This document shows positions 19,336 to 29,648 of a stretch of DNA of 64,000 bases, in pieces (position 1 is the stretch's first letter; each line of letters opens with the position of its first letter). This DNA is from Bartonella sp. B1099 (GTDB taxonomy: Bacteria; Pseudomonadota; Alphaproteobacteria; Rhizobiales; Rhizobiaceae). A model generated the notes under the pieces. That model did not search any database, had not been told where the DNA came from, and saw nothing but the letters and a program-made list of their open reading frames with translations. The DNA is taken from NCBI RefSeq assembly GCF_944801835.1, contig NZ_CALYLN010000001.1:186001-250000 (forward strand), in the 5' to 3' direction. A program made the position numbers and the translations under genes.

Positions 19336-21813
19336 ATGTGTAAGAAATATATTTATAAGAAGAATCTTTTGTTATGTACAATTGCTGGAACTTTGATTTT
19401 TTCTCATTTCGGTTCAACTCATGCAAATACACAACCTCCTGAAATTATTGATGAGTTCAAGCTGGAGAACGGAGAGGAAAAGACTCTTAATAATGTTTTT
19501 ATCCGCAATGGATTAAGCGCAGTGTACGCCTCTAAAAAAGCAACTGCTACAATTACGAATTCAACAATACATTCAGCTTCGTTTGCCTTTGCTGTATCAC
19601 AAGGTGGGCGCATTAATGCGAAAGAAGTTAAAGCCAATGCCTTGTATACTGGTCTATCAATTTCAAACGGTATCATTAACATTGAAGATTCATTTATAGA
19701 AACCAAAAGAAAATCCGGTATTATTTTTCATAGCATTTTAGATGCTTTTGTGAAAGATGGGGAAGAAGTTGTCAATAAAGCAATTCTTACCAATACAAAA
19801 CTTCTTGTGAGAGATGGTGTCGGTATTTTAGGACCTTCCTCTTCAAAGTCTGTTGCCGAAGTTCAACTTAGGAATTCAGAAGTTCGTGCTGATGTATTAT
19901 TACAAAATAATGTAAAAAAGAAAACAGATTCAGATCCTCATCCTGTGACTTTTGTCTTAACCGCCGATAATTCAATTATGGAAGGAAGAGCAAGAACCTT
20001 AGCAGTCAATACAACTGTTTTTAATTTAACCAACAAGAGCAAATGGTATTTAAATGTAAGTCAATATGACATAAATCGTGATTTTAGTACATTTAATTAT
20101 GCTCTCCACGACATTGAGCAGCGAGCGCTGTCTACCGTTTCAGCCCTGAACCTTAATAATAGTTCTATTGTGTTTAATGCGCCCCATACGCTGGCAAAGG
20201 GTCAATATCAAACCTTGAGTATAGGACAAACCCTTGAGGTTCCTCATTCACAAGAAAATAGGGACTCCGCTAAAGAAACTGTTTACAATGCAACAGGCAA
20301 TGCAAAGATTTATTTCAATACAAAATGGAGTGATGGTCTGACAAAAGAACAGCAAAAAACGGACCGCCTTCTTGTTCACGGAGATGTCTCAGGTACCACA
20401 ACAATTCATTTCAATAGTCTCTCAAAAGGGGAGCCATCACAGGCAGAGTCTTCTATTCCAGCGAATATGCGTGGTCTGTCACTCATACAAGTATCTGGAC
20501 AGGCAGATAAAAATGCCTTCAAACTAGCAAATGGCTATGTCACAATGGGTGGTTTGCCCTATAAATATGTTTTAAATGCCTATGGACCGGCATCAAGTCT
20601 TGGAAAAGCAGAGAGCGCACAAAGCCATTTAGGGGAAGTATCTCAACAATCAAAAGACAAGAGCGCAAAAATCGATACAACTCCCGTTGTATTAGGGGGA
20701 ATGATTTTAGGCGTTGAGAATAATATAAAAGGTGAATCAACATCAAATTCTGGACAAGCAGACAGCGAACAAAACCATTTGAGAAAAAATCAGAATTTCT
20801 GGGATTTCCGCTTGCAAAGTGCAACGCTCGATGATGAAGGAAAGATCAAGGCTCTCGTTCCTCAAGTAGCAAGCTATTTGGTCATGCCTAACGCTCTATT
20901 CTCAGCTGGATTGGCTGATATAAACAATCAAAATACGTTACTGAATACGATGCAAGAAACAGGCTTTGAGACAAAGGATCATAAAAACAAAGGAATCTTC
21001 TTCTCGACTTACGGCAACAAGATGACATTATCCTCTCACCGTACGCCATTACAATATGGCTATGGTGCCGATATTCACTATGCTGCTTTACAAGCAGGCT
21101 TTACATTGGTCGCTCTAGAAGATCAAAATGTGACCACCAACTTTGGTCTTTTAGGAACATATGGGAAATTGGCTTTCACCCCAAAAGATATGGAAGGTGC
21201 TGACAAGAGTACGCTCAATAAGTGGTCACTGACTGCATATAGTGACCTGCATCATCATAATGGGACATATGTCCATGCACTCTTCTCCTATGGAATGCTC
21301 AAGGGAAATATCACCACAGCTCTCATAGGAAAGACAGTAGAATTGACGAACACTGATACATTCAGTGCATCGGCAACCATTGGACAAAAATTCGAAACCA
21401 GTACGAAAGGATTGACCTTTGAACCACAAGCACAAGTTGTTTATCAACGTCTTATGCTTGGCACACTCTCAGATATTGATGGCTTTGATGTGGATATGGG
21501 CAATCCTCATCAATGGTTGGTTCGTATTGGAGGGCGTTTAATGCAAACAACAGTTCCCACTGAAAACGGCGGTATTCTTTCTTTCTATGGGAAGTTGAAT
21601 ATTGTTAAAGCTTTTTCCAATAATAGTACTATACAGATTGGTGAATCATTCCGTCTTGATTCTATGGGCGCAGCCATTGAAGGTGGATTTGGTGTGAATG
21701 CACAATTATCACAAAATATTACCCTTCATGCTGATGTTCATTATCAACAGAAAATTCAAAAAACGGGTATATCTGGAGCAAGCTTTTCAGGTGGAATACG
21801 CTATCAGTTTTAA
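19336..21813 (+). CDS. autotransporter 2
   Basis: The 825-residue product starts with a signal peptide (MCKKYIYKKN, then LLLCTIAGTLIFSHF and cleavage near THA). A pertactin-like passenger follows, with NNSSIVFNAPH, YNATGNAKIYFNT and DRLLVHGDVSGTT, then the linker FWDFRLQSA. The C-terminal barrel (FGLLGTYGKLAFTPKDM, NKWSLTAYSDL) ends in GGIRYQF. It lacks the tandem repeats of autotransporter 1. Its start, signal peptide and upstream region are nearly identical to autotransporter 3, so the two are recent paralogues. Related Bartonella proteins are described as inducible autotransporters. A surface or adhesin role is inferred. Confidence 0.92.
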   Translation: MCKKYIYKKNLLLCTIAGTLIFSHFGSTHANTQPPEIIDEFKLENGEEKTLNNVFIRNGLSAVYASKKATATITNSTIHSASFAFAVSQGGRINAKEVKANALYTGLSISNGIINIEDSFIETKRKSGIIFHSILDAFVKDGEEVVNKAILTNTKLLVRDGVGILGPSSSKSVAEVQLRNSEVRADVLLQNNVKKKTDSDPHPVTFVLTADNSIMEGRARTLAVNTTVFNLTNKSKWYLNVSQYDINRDFSTFNYALHDIEQRALSTVSALNLNNSSIVFNAPHTLAKGQYQTLSIGQTLEVPHSQENRDSAKETVYNATGNAKIYFNTKWSDGLTKEQQKTDRLLVHGDVSGTTTIHFNSLSKGEPSQAESSIPANMRGLSLIQVSGQADKNAFKLANGYVTMGGLPYKYVLNAYGPASSLGKAESAQSHLGEVSQQSKDKSAKIDTTPVVLGGMILGVENNIKGESTSNSGQADSEQNHLRKNQNFWDFRLQSATLDDEGKIKALVPQVASYLVMPNALFSAGLADINNQNTLLNTMQETGFETKDHKNKGIFFSTYGNKMTLSSHRTPLQYGYGADIHYAALQAGFTLVALEDQNVTTNFGLLGTYGKLAFTPKDMEGADKSTLNKWSLTAYSDLHHHNGTYVHALFSYGMLKGNITTALIGKTVELTNTDTFSASATIGQKFETSTKGLTFEPQAQVVYQRLMLGTLSDIDGFDVDMGNPHQWLVRIGGRLMQTTVPTENGGILSFYGKLNIVKAFSNNSTIQIGESFRLDSMGAAIEGGFGVNAQLSQNITLHADVHYQQKIQKTGISGASFSGGIRYQF

Positions 21814-21854
21814 GAACAAGCAAAAAGCAACTTATAGTCTTATTTAATTTAATA

Positions 21855-21884
21855 AAAAAGGCAGCACAATATGCTGCCTTTTTT
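21855..21884 (+). terminator. Rho-independent terminator after autotransporter 2
   Basis: Stem GGCAGCA/TGCTGCC (21860-21878) with a 5-base loop, followed by six T. Its stem is nearly the same as the terminator after autotransporter 1, consistent with block duplication. Confidence 0.9.
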
Positions 21885-22377
21885 GCAGTCTTTTGGCAAG
21901 ATCCATCGATAACGATTCTGTCTATACACCTTTCTTGAAAAGATTAATTTCATTCAAACGAAATACAACACAATCCTTTATCCCTCAATGACGGTTGAGT
22001 TCTCAAAAGAGCGGTCTTTTTGATTTATAAAAATCGAATGAATTTAATAAACAGTGTTGTATATCGATGGAAAATACACAATATTTTAGCTTTTTTTATA
22101 TTCAAAAATTCACCGTGAATAATTCTATATGCAAAAAAATTGACTGAAAGCTTTTTATAAGCAGACAACAAATTTTCTTCAAAACTTTGTAGCGTTTTTA
22201 AACAGCTTTAAGCAATAAACATCCTTGTAAAATATTTTGATTCTTAGCACTTTAAAACAAAAAATATTTATCAAGCTCGGTTTTCTAAAATTCATCGTCG
22301 CTATGGATTGCGCTTTCTATTAAAAAAAAAAACGCTTCTAAGATCAATTTTTAAAAGATAAACAACAAAACTTAATA
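21885..22377. other. intergenic between autotransporters 2 and 3
   Basis: About 490 bases of AT-rich spacer with no supported gene. The part just before 22378 does not resemble the corresponding DNA before 19223, which marks the left border of the duplicated block. Confidence 0.5.
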
Positions 22378-22490
22378 TTTGTTTTGTTATTTACAATAAA
22401 AACATAATGATATAAAAAGCTGATTGGGTACTTGCGCCATCAGGGGAATGAAGTAAGCATCAAAGCATACCAAATACTAAAGGCATCTCT
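22378..22490 (+). promoter_or_regulatory. shared autotransporter upstream region, copy B
   Basis: Direct repeat of 19223-19335, offset by 3155 bases, with differences only near the start codon (GGCATCTCT versus GGCATATCT). It has the same candidate promoter boxes and weak AAAGG ribosome-binding site. Confidence 0.6.
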
Positions 22491-24914
22491 ATGTGTAAGA
22501 AATATATTTATAAGAAAAATTTTTTGTTATGTACAATTGCTGGAACTTTCATTTTTTCTCATTTTGCTCCAACTTATGCAAATAAACAACCTCCTGAGAT
22601 TCCTACGGTTCAAGTCGCTAATGGAGAAGAGAAGAACCTTAATAACATTTTTATTCGTGGTAAGTATGATGCCGTAGTTGCTAAAAAAGGTCATGTTACC
22701 ATTACAAACTCAATCATGCATTCAGGCTTTACTTTGCTTTCTGCAACGTCAGGGGGTCAAATTAATGCTAAAGGAATTGTGGGAAGAGCAGAAGAGCGTG
22801 GTTTATCACTCACAAACGGCACAATCCATGTTGAAGATTCAACCATCAACGTCATAGGGCACAGCAAAATCTATGGGATCAATTTTGGTTATATTCTAAG
22901 CTCCACAATAAAAGAAGGAGAAGAAGTTGTAAACAAAGCCATTCTTAACAATACAAAACTTCTTGTAAAGGATGGTGTCGGTATTTTCGGACCTTATTAT
23001 TCCAAAGCTGTTGCGAATGCGGTTTACCTTAAAAACTCAGAAATTCGTTCTGATATGTTATTAAAAAACGAAGGCTCACCCTTCACTGAGGTTCAACCTA
23101 CCACTTTTACATTAGACGCTGATAATTCGATTATGGAAGGAAGAGCCAAAACGCTTCCTCAAAATACAACAGTTTTCACCCTAAACAATAACAGCAAGTG
23201 GCATTTAAAGATTAGTTTATTCGAATTAGAAAATAGTTTTAGTCTCTTTGATTACAAGCTCCTTGACCTTAAGCAACGCGCACAATCAGATGTTTCAGTC
23301 CTAAACCTTAATAATAGCTCTATCCTATTTAATGCGCCGCATAAACTAGCAGGCGATCATTATCAAACCTTGCATGTAGGAAGATATCCACAAAAAGCAG
23401 AGCAAAACAGAAACTCCAATGCAACAACCGTTTACAATGCAATGGGCGACGCAAGGATTTACTTTAATACTGAATGGAGTAATGGTCTGACAAAAGAACA
23501 ACAAAAAACTGACCGTTTTCTCGTTCATGGTGATGTCTCAGGCACCACAATAATCTATTTCAACAAATTGTCAAAGCATGCAGAAACATCCGATAATGAA
23601 GAAGCAGAGGGTTCCATTTCTTTGAATATGCGAGGGCTTTCACTCATTCAAGTTTCTGGGCAAGCCAGTGAAGATTCCTTCAAACTTGCCCATGGCTATA
23701 CCACAATGGGGGGCTTACCTTATCAATATACACTCAATGGCTATGGACCAACATCCAGCCGTGGGAAAGCCGATAGGACACAAAGTCATTTCAGTGGAAT
23801 ATCACAAGAATCAAAAGGGAAAGATGCGCAAAATACCAATGCATCATCTCTTGGAAAAGAAAACAATGGCCAAGTCTCTTTGGAAGAAAATGGGGATTTC
23901 TGGGATTTCCGTTTACAAAGTGCGACTGTCGATGATGAAGGAAAAATCAGAGCGCTTGTTCCTCAAGTGGCAAGCTATTTGGTTATGTCTAACGCACTCT
24001 TTTCTTCTGGATTGGCGGATGTAAGTAATCAAAATACACTGTTAGATAATATGCACTCAACCGTTTTGGGATTAGAAGGTCATAAAAAGAAAGGGATTTT
24101 CTTATCAACTTATGGCAACAAGGTGACGTTATCTTCCAACCGTCGTCCATTGGAATATGGTTATGGTGCGGATGTTTGCTATGCTGCTTTACAAGCAGGC
24201 ATGACATTAGCAACGCTAGAAAATCAAAACATTACCGCGAATTTTGGTCTTTTAGGCACCTATGGAAAGCTCGCTTTTACGCCAAAGGATATGGAAGGTT
24301 CTGACAAAAGCATACTGGATAAATGGTCCTTGACAGCTTATGGGAACCTCCACCATGATAATGGTCTCTATGTTAATGCACTTTTCTCTTACGGTATTTT
24401 AAACGGACATATTACAACAGCTCTTATCGGCAACACCACGGAGTTTAAAAATACGGATACATTAAATATATCAGCAACCATTGGACAAAAGCTAGCAACT
24501 GGTGTTGAAGGATTGGCCTTTGAACCGCAGGCACAACTTATTTATCAACATGTTGCATTTGGCACGCTTTCGGATATCGATGGCTTCCAAGTTAATATCA
24601 AGACTCCTCATCAATGGTTGGTGCGTATTGGAGGGCGTTTAACGAAAACCATACTTCCTATTGAAAACGATCGTATTCTTTCTTTTTACGGTAAATTGAA
24701 CGTCATCAAAGCTTTTGATGAAAAAAGCGCGATTGATATTGTTGAACCTTTCCGTCTCGATTCTATGGGCTCTTCCCTTGAAGGAGGACTTGGCATTAAC
24801 GCGCAACTTTCTAAAAATATCGTGCTTCATACTGACGTTAATTACCAACATAAACTTCAAAAATCTGGGATTTCTGGAGTGAATTTTTCCGGTGGGTTGC
24901 ATTATCGCTTTTAG
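22491..24914 (+). CDS. autotransporter 3
   Basis: The 807-residue product is a paralogue of autotransporter 2. It has the same signal-peptide start (MCKKYIYKKNFLLCTIAGT), passenger blocks such as NNSSILFNAPH and DRFLVHGDVSGTT, linker FWDFRLQSATVDDEG, and barrel FGLLGTYGKLAFTPKDM with DKWSLTAYGNL. It ends in GGLHYRF. The N-terminal ~60 residues after the signal peptide and the region before the linker differ most, as expected for exposed, diversifying parts. Confidence 0.92.
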   Translation: MCKKYIYKKNFLLCTIAGTFIFSHFAPTYANKQPPEIPTVQVANGEEKNLNNIFIRGKYDAVVAKKGHVTITNSIMHSGFTLLSATSGGQINAKGIVGRAEERGLSLTNGTIHVEDSTINVIGHSKIYGINFGYILSSTIKEGEEVVNKAILNNTKLLVKDGVGIFGPYYSKAVANAVYLKNSEIRSDMLLKNEGSPFTEVQPTTFTLDADNSIMEGRAKTLPQNTTVFTLNNNSKWHLKISLFELENSFSLFDYKLLDLKQRAQSDVSVLNLNNSSILFNAPHKLAGDHYQTLHVGRYPQKAEQNRNSNATTVYNAMGDARIYFNTEWSNGLTKEQQKTDRFLVHGDVSGTTIIYFNKLSKHAETSDNEEAEGSISLNMRGLSLIQVSGQASEDSFKLAHGYTTMGGLPYQYTLNGYGPTSSRGKADRTQSHFSGISQESKGKDAQNTNASSLGKENNGQVSLEENGDFWDFRLQSATVDDEGKIRALVPQVASYLVMSNALFSSGLADVSNQNTLLDNMHSTVLGLEGHKKKGIFLSTYGNKVTLSSNRRPLEYGYGADVCYAALQAGMTLATLENQNITANFGLLGTYGKLAFTPKDMEGSDKSILDKWSLTAYGNLHHDNGLYVNALFSYGILNGHITTALIGNTTEFKNTDTLNISATIGQKLATGVEGLAFEPQAQLIYQHVAFGTLSDIDGFQVNIKTPHQWLVRIGGRLTKTILPIENDRILSFYGKLNVIKAFDEKSAIDIVEPFRLDSMGSSLEGGLGINAQLSKNIVLHTDVNYQHKLQKSGISGVNFSGGLHYRF

Positions 24915-24940
24915 AAATATTAGCCTTCACTTTTGACACA

Positions 24941-24978
24941 TAAGCAGCACTCAAATGTAAGCAGTGCTGCTTATTTTG
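24941..24978 (+). terminator. terminator after autotransporter 3
   Basis: An 11-bp perfect stem TAAGCAGCACT/AGTGCTGCTTA (24941-24973) with an 11-base loop, then TTTT. It lies 26 bases after the stop codon. Confidence 0.85.
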
Positions 24979-25060
24979 GCACATTCTAAAAAAATCATGA
25001 TGTGTCAAAGAGTGGTACATTTTTTATCAAAACAAAGAAAATATCTTAAGGAACGTCTCT

Positions 25061-26842
25061 ATGTATAAGAATCTTTTGTTATGTACAGCCGCTTGTGCTT
25101 TGTTTTTTTCTTCTTTTACCTTCACATCGATCAGTACCGCCTCTGGCCTAAGTCCTGAAACACGCCACGCCCTTGAAGGAATGATCAAATTACCGGAACA
25201 ATATCGCTATGCCATAGCCATGGCAAACCAATATCCTCAAGATACACAATATAGAATGGATTCCAACGGAAAACTTAACCAAGTGAGAATAAAACGGAGT
25301 GCCTTACAAGGACAAAACAATACTGCGACAAACGTTTTACCCAATACATCGTATCTTAACACACACCACCAAAATACCTCAAACACCGGTAGAATAACAA
25401 ACGTGGAAGGACAAGAAACCTCTCTTGCACATAAAGAGAATAAGCGTCCTGTGATTGATTCCAACGCAAGACAAAAACGCACCAGTGATAAATTATCCGC
25501 TGATGTCGTTTCACAACACAAGGACAATTCATCCTTAAGAACAGATCGTGGAATTACGCAGACTGAGACAAATAAAAAGACGCAATCTGATGTTGATCCC
25601 AAAACAAACACGGCTTCCTCAGTATCGAAAATGGCTCTTAACACATCCGCAGAATCTCATGTAAAATTGCCCACAAAGATTGAGAATACCCCCACAGCTG
25701 ATACTGAGAGTACATCTCCACTTACAGATGGTAAAGCAACTGCCCCTGCTTTTCTTGATGGAGCAGCAAACAGCAAAACGCTTACACCACAAATAGAAAA
25801 CTCTTTGGTCATGCCTATCGCAATGTTTGCTGCTGGAATTTCTGATGTCAACAATCAAAATATCTTGTTAGACAATATGCAAATAACAATGTTTGAACCC
25901 AGAGAGTATCAAGAGAGAAGCATTTTCTTATCCACTTATGGCAATAAAAACACGTTTTTCTCTCGACAGAATTCAGCGCAAAATAGCGTTCAAATAAAAC
26001 AAGAGGGCGTTCAAAAAGAACAAGAAAGTGTTCAAGCAGAACAAAATGACATTCAATTAGAACAAGAGGATGTTCAAGCAAAACAAGGGGGCATTCATGC
26101 GAATATTCGCTATGCCGCATTGCAAGCAGGGGCAATATTAATCGCGCGAGAAGATCAAAATATCAGCGCCAATTTTGGTTTTTTCGGAACATATGGAAAA
26201 TTATCTTTTACTCCTAAAAATGCAGAAAACTCTCATAGGAAGATGTTTGATAAATGGTCACTCACCGCCTATGGAAACATTCAGCATGATGGTGGCATCT
26301 ATGCAAGTGGCTTTCTCTCTTATGGAATTTTTAAAGAAAATGATGGCAAAGATTTCATCGAAGAATCCCCCAAAATAGAAAATAGTAAAATTTTAGGGGC
26401 TGCTGCAACGATTGGTCAAAAACTGTCAACCGGTTTCGAGGGTGTCATCCTAGAACCGCAAGCACAACTTGTTTATCAGCGTCTCATACTTGGTTCTCCC
26501 TCAGATAATACCACTTCCTCAGATGATGGCTCTTCTTCAAATGACGATAACTCTAAAATAAACATAAGCAAACCTGATCAATGGTTGCTGCGTATTGGCA
26601 GTCGCTTAACGCAAAACAAAGGCCATGCCTTTTCCTTCTACGGCAAACTGAATCTGATTAAAACTTTTAGTAAAAATTTTCAGCTTGCCGCGATGGGGTC
26701 TTTAATCGAAGGTGGATTTGGTCTCCAGGCGCATTTATCACCAAATCTTGAGCTTCATAGTGATCTAAGCTATCAACATAAATTCAAAAAAGTTGGCATC
26801 TCTGGAATCAATATTTCTGCTGGAATGCGCTACCACTTTTAA
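25061..26842 (+). CDS. autotransporter 4 with a shortened passenger
   Basis: The 593-residue product has a signal peptide (MYKNLLLCTAACALFF) and the family's C-terminal barrel (FGFFGTYGKLSFTPKN, DKWSLTAYGNI, ending in AGMRYHF). The normal passenger is replaced by a ~230-residue polar, Ser/Thr/Asn-rich region without pertactin-like blocks. A loop of the barrel holds five 7-residue repeats (VQxxQxx). Most likely it presents little or no folded passenger. It may be a degenerate paralogue still translated, or a barrel with enlarged loops. ATG 25061 follows a modest AAGGAACG site. Confidence 0.85.
   Translation: MYKNLLLCTAACALFFSSFTFTSISTASGLSPETRHALEGMIKLPEQYRYAIAMANQYPQDTQYRMDSNGKLNQVRIKRSALQGQNNTATNVLPNTSYLNTHHQNTSNTGRITNVEGQETSLAHKENKRPVIDSNARQKRTSDKLSADVVSQHKDNSSLRTDRGITQTETNKKTQSDVDPKTNTASSVSKMALNTSAESHVKLPTKIENTPTADTESTSPLTDGKATAPAFLDGAANSKTLTPQIENSLVMPIAMFAAGISDVNNQNILLDNMQITMFEPREYQERSIFLSTYGNKNTFFSRQNSAQNSVQIKQEGVQKEQESVQAEQNDIQLEQEDVQAKQGGIHANIRYAALQAGAILIAREDQNISANFGFFGTYGKLSFTPKNAENSHRKMFDKWSLTAYGNIQHDGGIYASGFLSYGIFKENDGKDFIEESPKIENSKILGAAATIGQKLSTGFEGVILEPQAQLVYQRLILGSPSDNTTSSDDGSSSNDDNSKINISKPDQWLLRIGSRLTQNKGHAFSFYGKLNLIKTFSKNFQLAAMGSLIEGGFGLQAHLSPNLELHSDLSYQHKFKKVGISGINISAGMRYHF
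25988..26092 (+). repeat. 21-bp coding minisatellite x 5
   Basis: Five adjacent 21-bp units, most starting GTTCAA (one ATTCAA), encode VQIKQEG, VQKEQES, VQAEQND, IQLEQED and VQAKQGG inside the barrel domain of autotransporter 4. Units are in frame, so unit gain or loss would change loop length without a frameshift. The other four autotransporters lack it at the same place. Confidence 0.9.
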
Positions 26843-26971
26843 AAATACTTGTATTCTATCTTGAAATATAAAGTATTCTCATTATGTTTCGTTTTGTCTC
26901 TTACAAAAGAGACATAATGAGGTAAAAATTTTATATTTTATGAGGGGGAAAATATTTAGGAATACATCTAT

Positions 26972-29587
26972 ATGAAAAAAAATGTTTTACTCTGCACCGT
27001 TTCTGGACTTCTATTTTATTCTTCAACCAGTTTGTCTTATGCTCTTGAGAACTCTTCTTCTATTAATCTCCCACCGCGTAAAGTAGTAGATACATCCACA
27101 ACTTTTGATCCATATGATAATTCACCTGATGGAACTGGAACAGATTCAACAATAGACGTAGCCAAATCGAGAAGACGTCCAGGTGCTCCTGCTTCTCCTA
27201 CGGATTCTTCTAGTGAAAAAACAGCACCCAATTCTACTGTAGTTTCACAATCTGAAAAATTAAATGATTCACAACCGATATCCCCCATACAGCCTAAAAA
27301 GCCTGCACAAATCGAAGATATAAGCGCTGGCGTTAAAGCTAAGAACGGTGCAACTGTCACGCTGCATAACAAAAAGATTCAAGATAGATGGAGTGCTTTA
27401 GATGCAGAGGGGAAGAATTCAAAAATCGAAATGAACGGGGGAAGCGTTGATGCGGGTTTTATTGCACTCAGTGTATCAGAGGGTGGAAAAATTGAGGCCA
27501 CAGATATTACAGTGACAGCAGAAACAACGGGGTTGGTCAACATAGAAGGGACAATCAATCTTAAAGATTCAAGCATCCGTGTCACAGGGAAATATGAAGC
27601 GAATGGTATTATTTTCCGCAATAATCTCTATCGTGCTCCTCAAAGGCGACATCCACGCAATGCAGAAAGAAATGCCAACGCCATTCAAGAACAAGATATT
27701 GCCGGTAAAGTAAATCTAGAGAATACAAAGCTTTTTGTTGAAAATGATACAGGTATCAGCCTTTATGGAACAAACACAAACGGTGACGTCAGCCTTAAAA
27801 ACTCAGAAATTCATGCCGATATTTTATTAAAAAATATAAAAAATGAAAGCGGATCCACAAACACCCTTACGCTTGTTGCGGACCACTCTTCTTTAGAAGG
27901 CCGCGTCAGAACTTCCAGAGATAATAGAACAACTTTTGATCTAAAAGAAGGGACAAAATGGCTCTTAAAGCCCAATAAAAACACTGCAAATAACGATCGT
28001 ATCTCAGAGGACGATACTATTTCGTATAACTATAGACAGTTTGGTCTTGATGAAAAATCTTTCTCTAATCTTTCTGTATTGCGCCTTACCGACAGTGCCA
28101 TTATGTTTGACAAGCCTATGGAAGGACATTACCAAACTTTGTTTATAGGGCCTCATCTTTCGCAAGAAGACGAAACAGCACATACAACAGCAGTTTATCA
28201 TGCAACAGGTGTTGCAGAGATTTATGTCAACACGCAATGGAACAAACATTCTCCTGTCACGGAACAACAAACCGATCGTATTGTGATTAATGGTGATGTA
28301 TCAGGGAATACCATTGTTCACATCAATCTCCAAGAAACAGATAAAATGATAACCGATGGCTCTGTTGTTTGGGGAGAGCAGATGGCTCCTCTTCCTTTAG
28401 GGACACATGGGGTTTCAATCATTCAAGTTTCCGGACAAGCAAACGAAAATTCCTTTACGCTCGCCGGAAACTATATGACAATAGGTGGACAACCTTATAA
28501 ATATGTCCTCGCAAGCTATAAACCTGGAACATCTCATGAAAGTCAAAGTCTTTTTGGCAATAAGAATGATTTCTGGGATTTCCGCTTACAAAATGCCTAC
28601 ATTGATAAGGATAAAAAAGTTCGAGCACTTTTGCCACAGGTGGCAAACTATTTAACCCTACCTAATACTTTATTTTCTTCTGGATTTGCTGATGTAAACA
28701 ACCAAAACAGGTTGTTAGATGCGATGCGAACAACAGTCTTTGGCGCAGCAGATCATAAACAGCATAATCTCTTTTTCTCCTCCTACGGCGAGAAAGTCAC
28801 CTTGTCCTCCAACCGTGGCCCCCTGCGCTATGGTTATGATGCTGATGTGAACTATAAAGCTTTGCAATTGGGGGTTATATTAGCCACTTCGAAAAGCAAA
28901 GACATAAGCGCACGTTTTGGTCTTTTAGGAACATACGGAAAACTTGCCTTTACACCAAAAGAGATGCAAGATTCTGAAAAGACGACCCTTGATAAATGGT
29001 CTCTCGCCGCTTATAGCACCATCGAGCATAGCAATGGTCTATATCTCAACACGCTTCTTTCTTACGGAAGGTTAAAAGGAAATATTACCACAGCTCTTGT
29101 TGGGAATGCTGCAAAATTGGATGGGACTGAAATCCTTAATCTCTCTGCAACCCTTGGTCAGAAATTAGCAACCAGCACAAAAGGGCTAGTCTTTGAACCA
29201 CAAGCGCAATTGATTTATCAAAATCTCATGTTTGATATTTTCTCAGATGCCAATGGCTTAAAAGTAGACATGGGCAATCCGCGTCAATGGTTGATCCGTT
29301 TTGGTGGACGTTTAACAAAAACGATAACAGCTGTTGAAGAAAACAAAGCTGTTTCCTTCTATGGTAAAATGAATGTGATCAGAACTTTTGGTGATGGTAA
29401 AACAATAAAAATTGCGGATACCTTTGATCTTGATCCTGCGGGTTCTTCAATTGAGGGAGGCATGGGTGTGAATGCCTATCTTTCTCAAAAGATCGTGCTA
29501 AACGCCGACATTAGCTATCGGCAAAAACTGCAAAAAACCGGTGTATCGGGGACCAATGTTTCTGGTGGAATAAGGTATCATTTTTAA
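26972..29587 (+). CDS. autotransporter 5
   Basis: The 871-residue product has a signal peptide (MKKNVLLCTVSGLLFYSS...SYA), then a Pro/Ser-rich stretch of ~90 residues. A pertactin-like passenger follows (VTLHNKKIQDRWSALDAEG, DRIVINGDVSGNT), then linker FWDFRLQNA and a barrel (FGLLGTYGKLAFTPKEM, DKWSLAAYSTI) ending in GGIRYHF. It is intact and more diverged from autotransporters 2 and 3 than they are from each other. A partial version of the shared upstream motif lies at about 26888-26925, so it may belong to the same regulatory group. Confidence 0.92.
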   Translation: MKKNVLLCTVSGLLFYSSTSLSYALENSSSINLPPRKVVDTSTTFDPYDNSPDGTGTDSTIDVAKSRRRPGAPASPTDSSSEKTAPNSTVVSQSEKLNDSQPISPIQPKKPAQIEDISAGVKAKNGATVTLHNKKIQDRWSALDAEGKNSKIEMNGGSVDAGFIALSVSEGGKIEATDITVTAETTGLVNIEGTINLKDSSIRVTGKYEANGIIFRNNLYRAPQRRHPRNAERNANAIQEQDIAGKVNLENTKLFVENDTGISLYGTNTNGDVSLKNSEIHADILLKNIKNESGSTNTLTLVADHSSLEGRVRTSRDNRTTFDLKEGTKWLLKPNKNTANNDRISEDDTISYNYRQFGLDEKSFSNLSVLRLTDSAIMFDKPMEGHYQTLFIGPHLSQEDETAHTTAVYHATGVAEIYVNTQWNKHSPVTEQQTDRIVINGDVSGNTIVHINLQETDKMITDGSVVWGEQMAPLPLGTHGVSIIQVSGQANENSFTLAGNYMTIGGQPYKYVLASYKPGTSHESQSLFGNKNDFWDFRLQNAYIDKDKKVRALLPQVANYLTLPNTLFSSGFADVNNQNRLLDAMRTTVFGAADHKQHNLFFSSYGEKVTLSSNRGPLRYGYDADVNYKALQLGVILATSKSKDISARFGLLGTYGKLAFTPKEMQDSEKTTLDKWSLAAYSTIEHSNGLYLNTLLSYGRLKGNITTALVGNAAKLDGTEILNLSATLGQKLATSTKGLVFEPQAQLIYQNLMFDIFSDANGLKVDMGNPRQWLIRFGGRLTKTITAVEENKAVSFYGKMNVIRTFGDGKTIKIADTFDLDPAGSSIEGGMGVNAYLSQKIVLNADISYRQKLQKTGVSGTNVSGGIRYHF

Positions 29588-29613
29588 AGCAAAAGCACTT
29601 TTAATTTCAATAA

Positions 29614-29648
29614 AATAAAAAGCAGCACAGTGTGCTGCTTTTTATTTA
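29614..29648 (+). terminator. Rho-independent terminator after autotransporter 5
   Basis: Near-perfect inverted repeat AAAAAGCAGCACA/TGTGCTGCTTTTT (29617-29643) followed by further T-rich sequence, about 27 bases after the stop codon. The symmetric A and T flanks would also serve the opposite strand. Confidence 0.88.
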
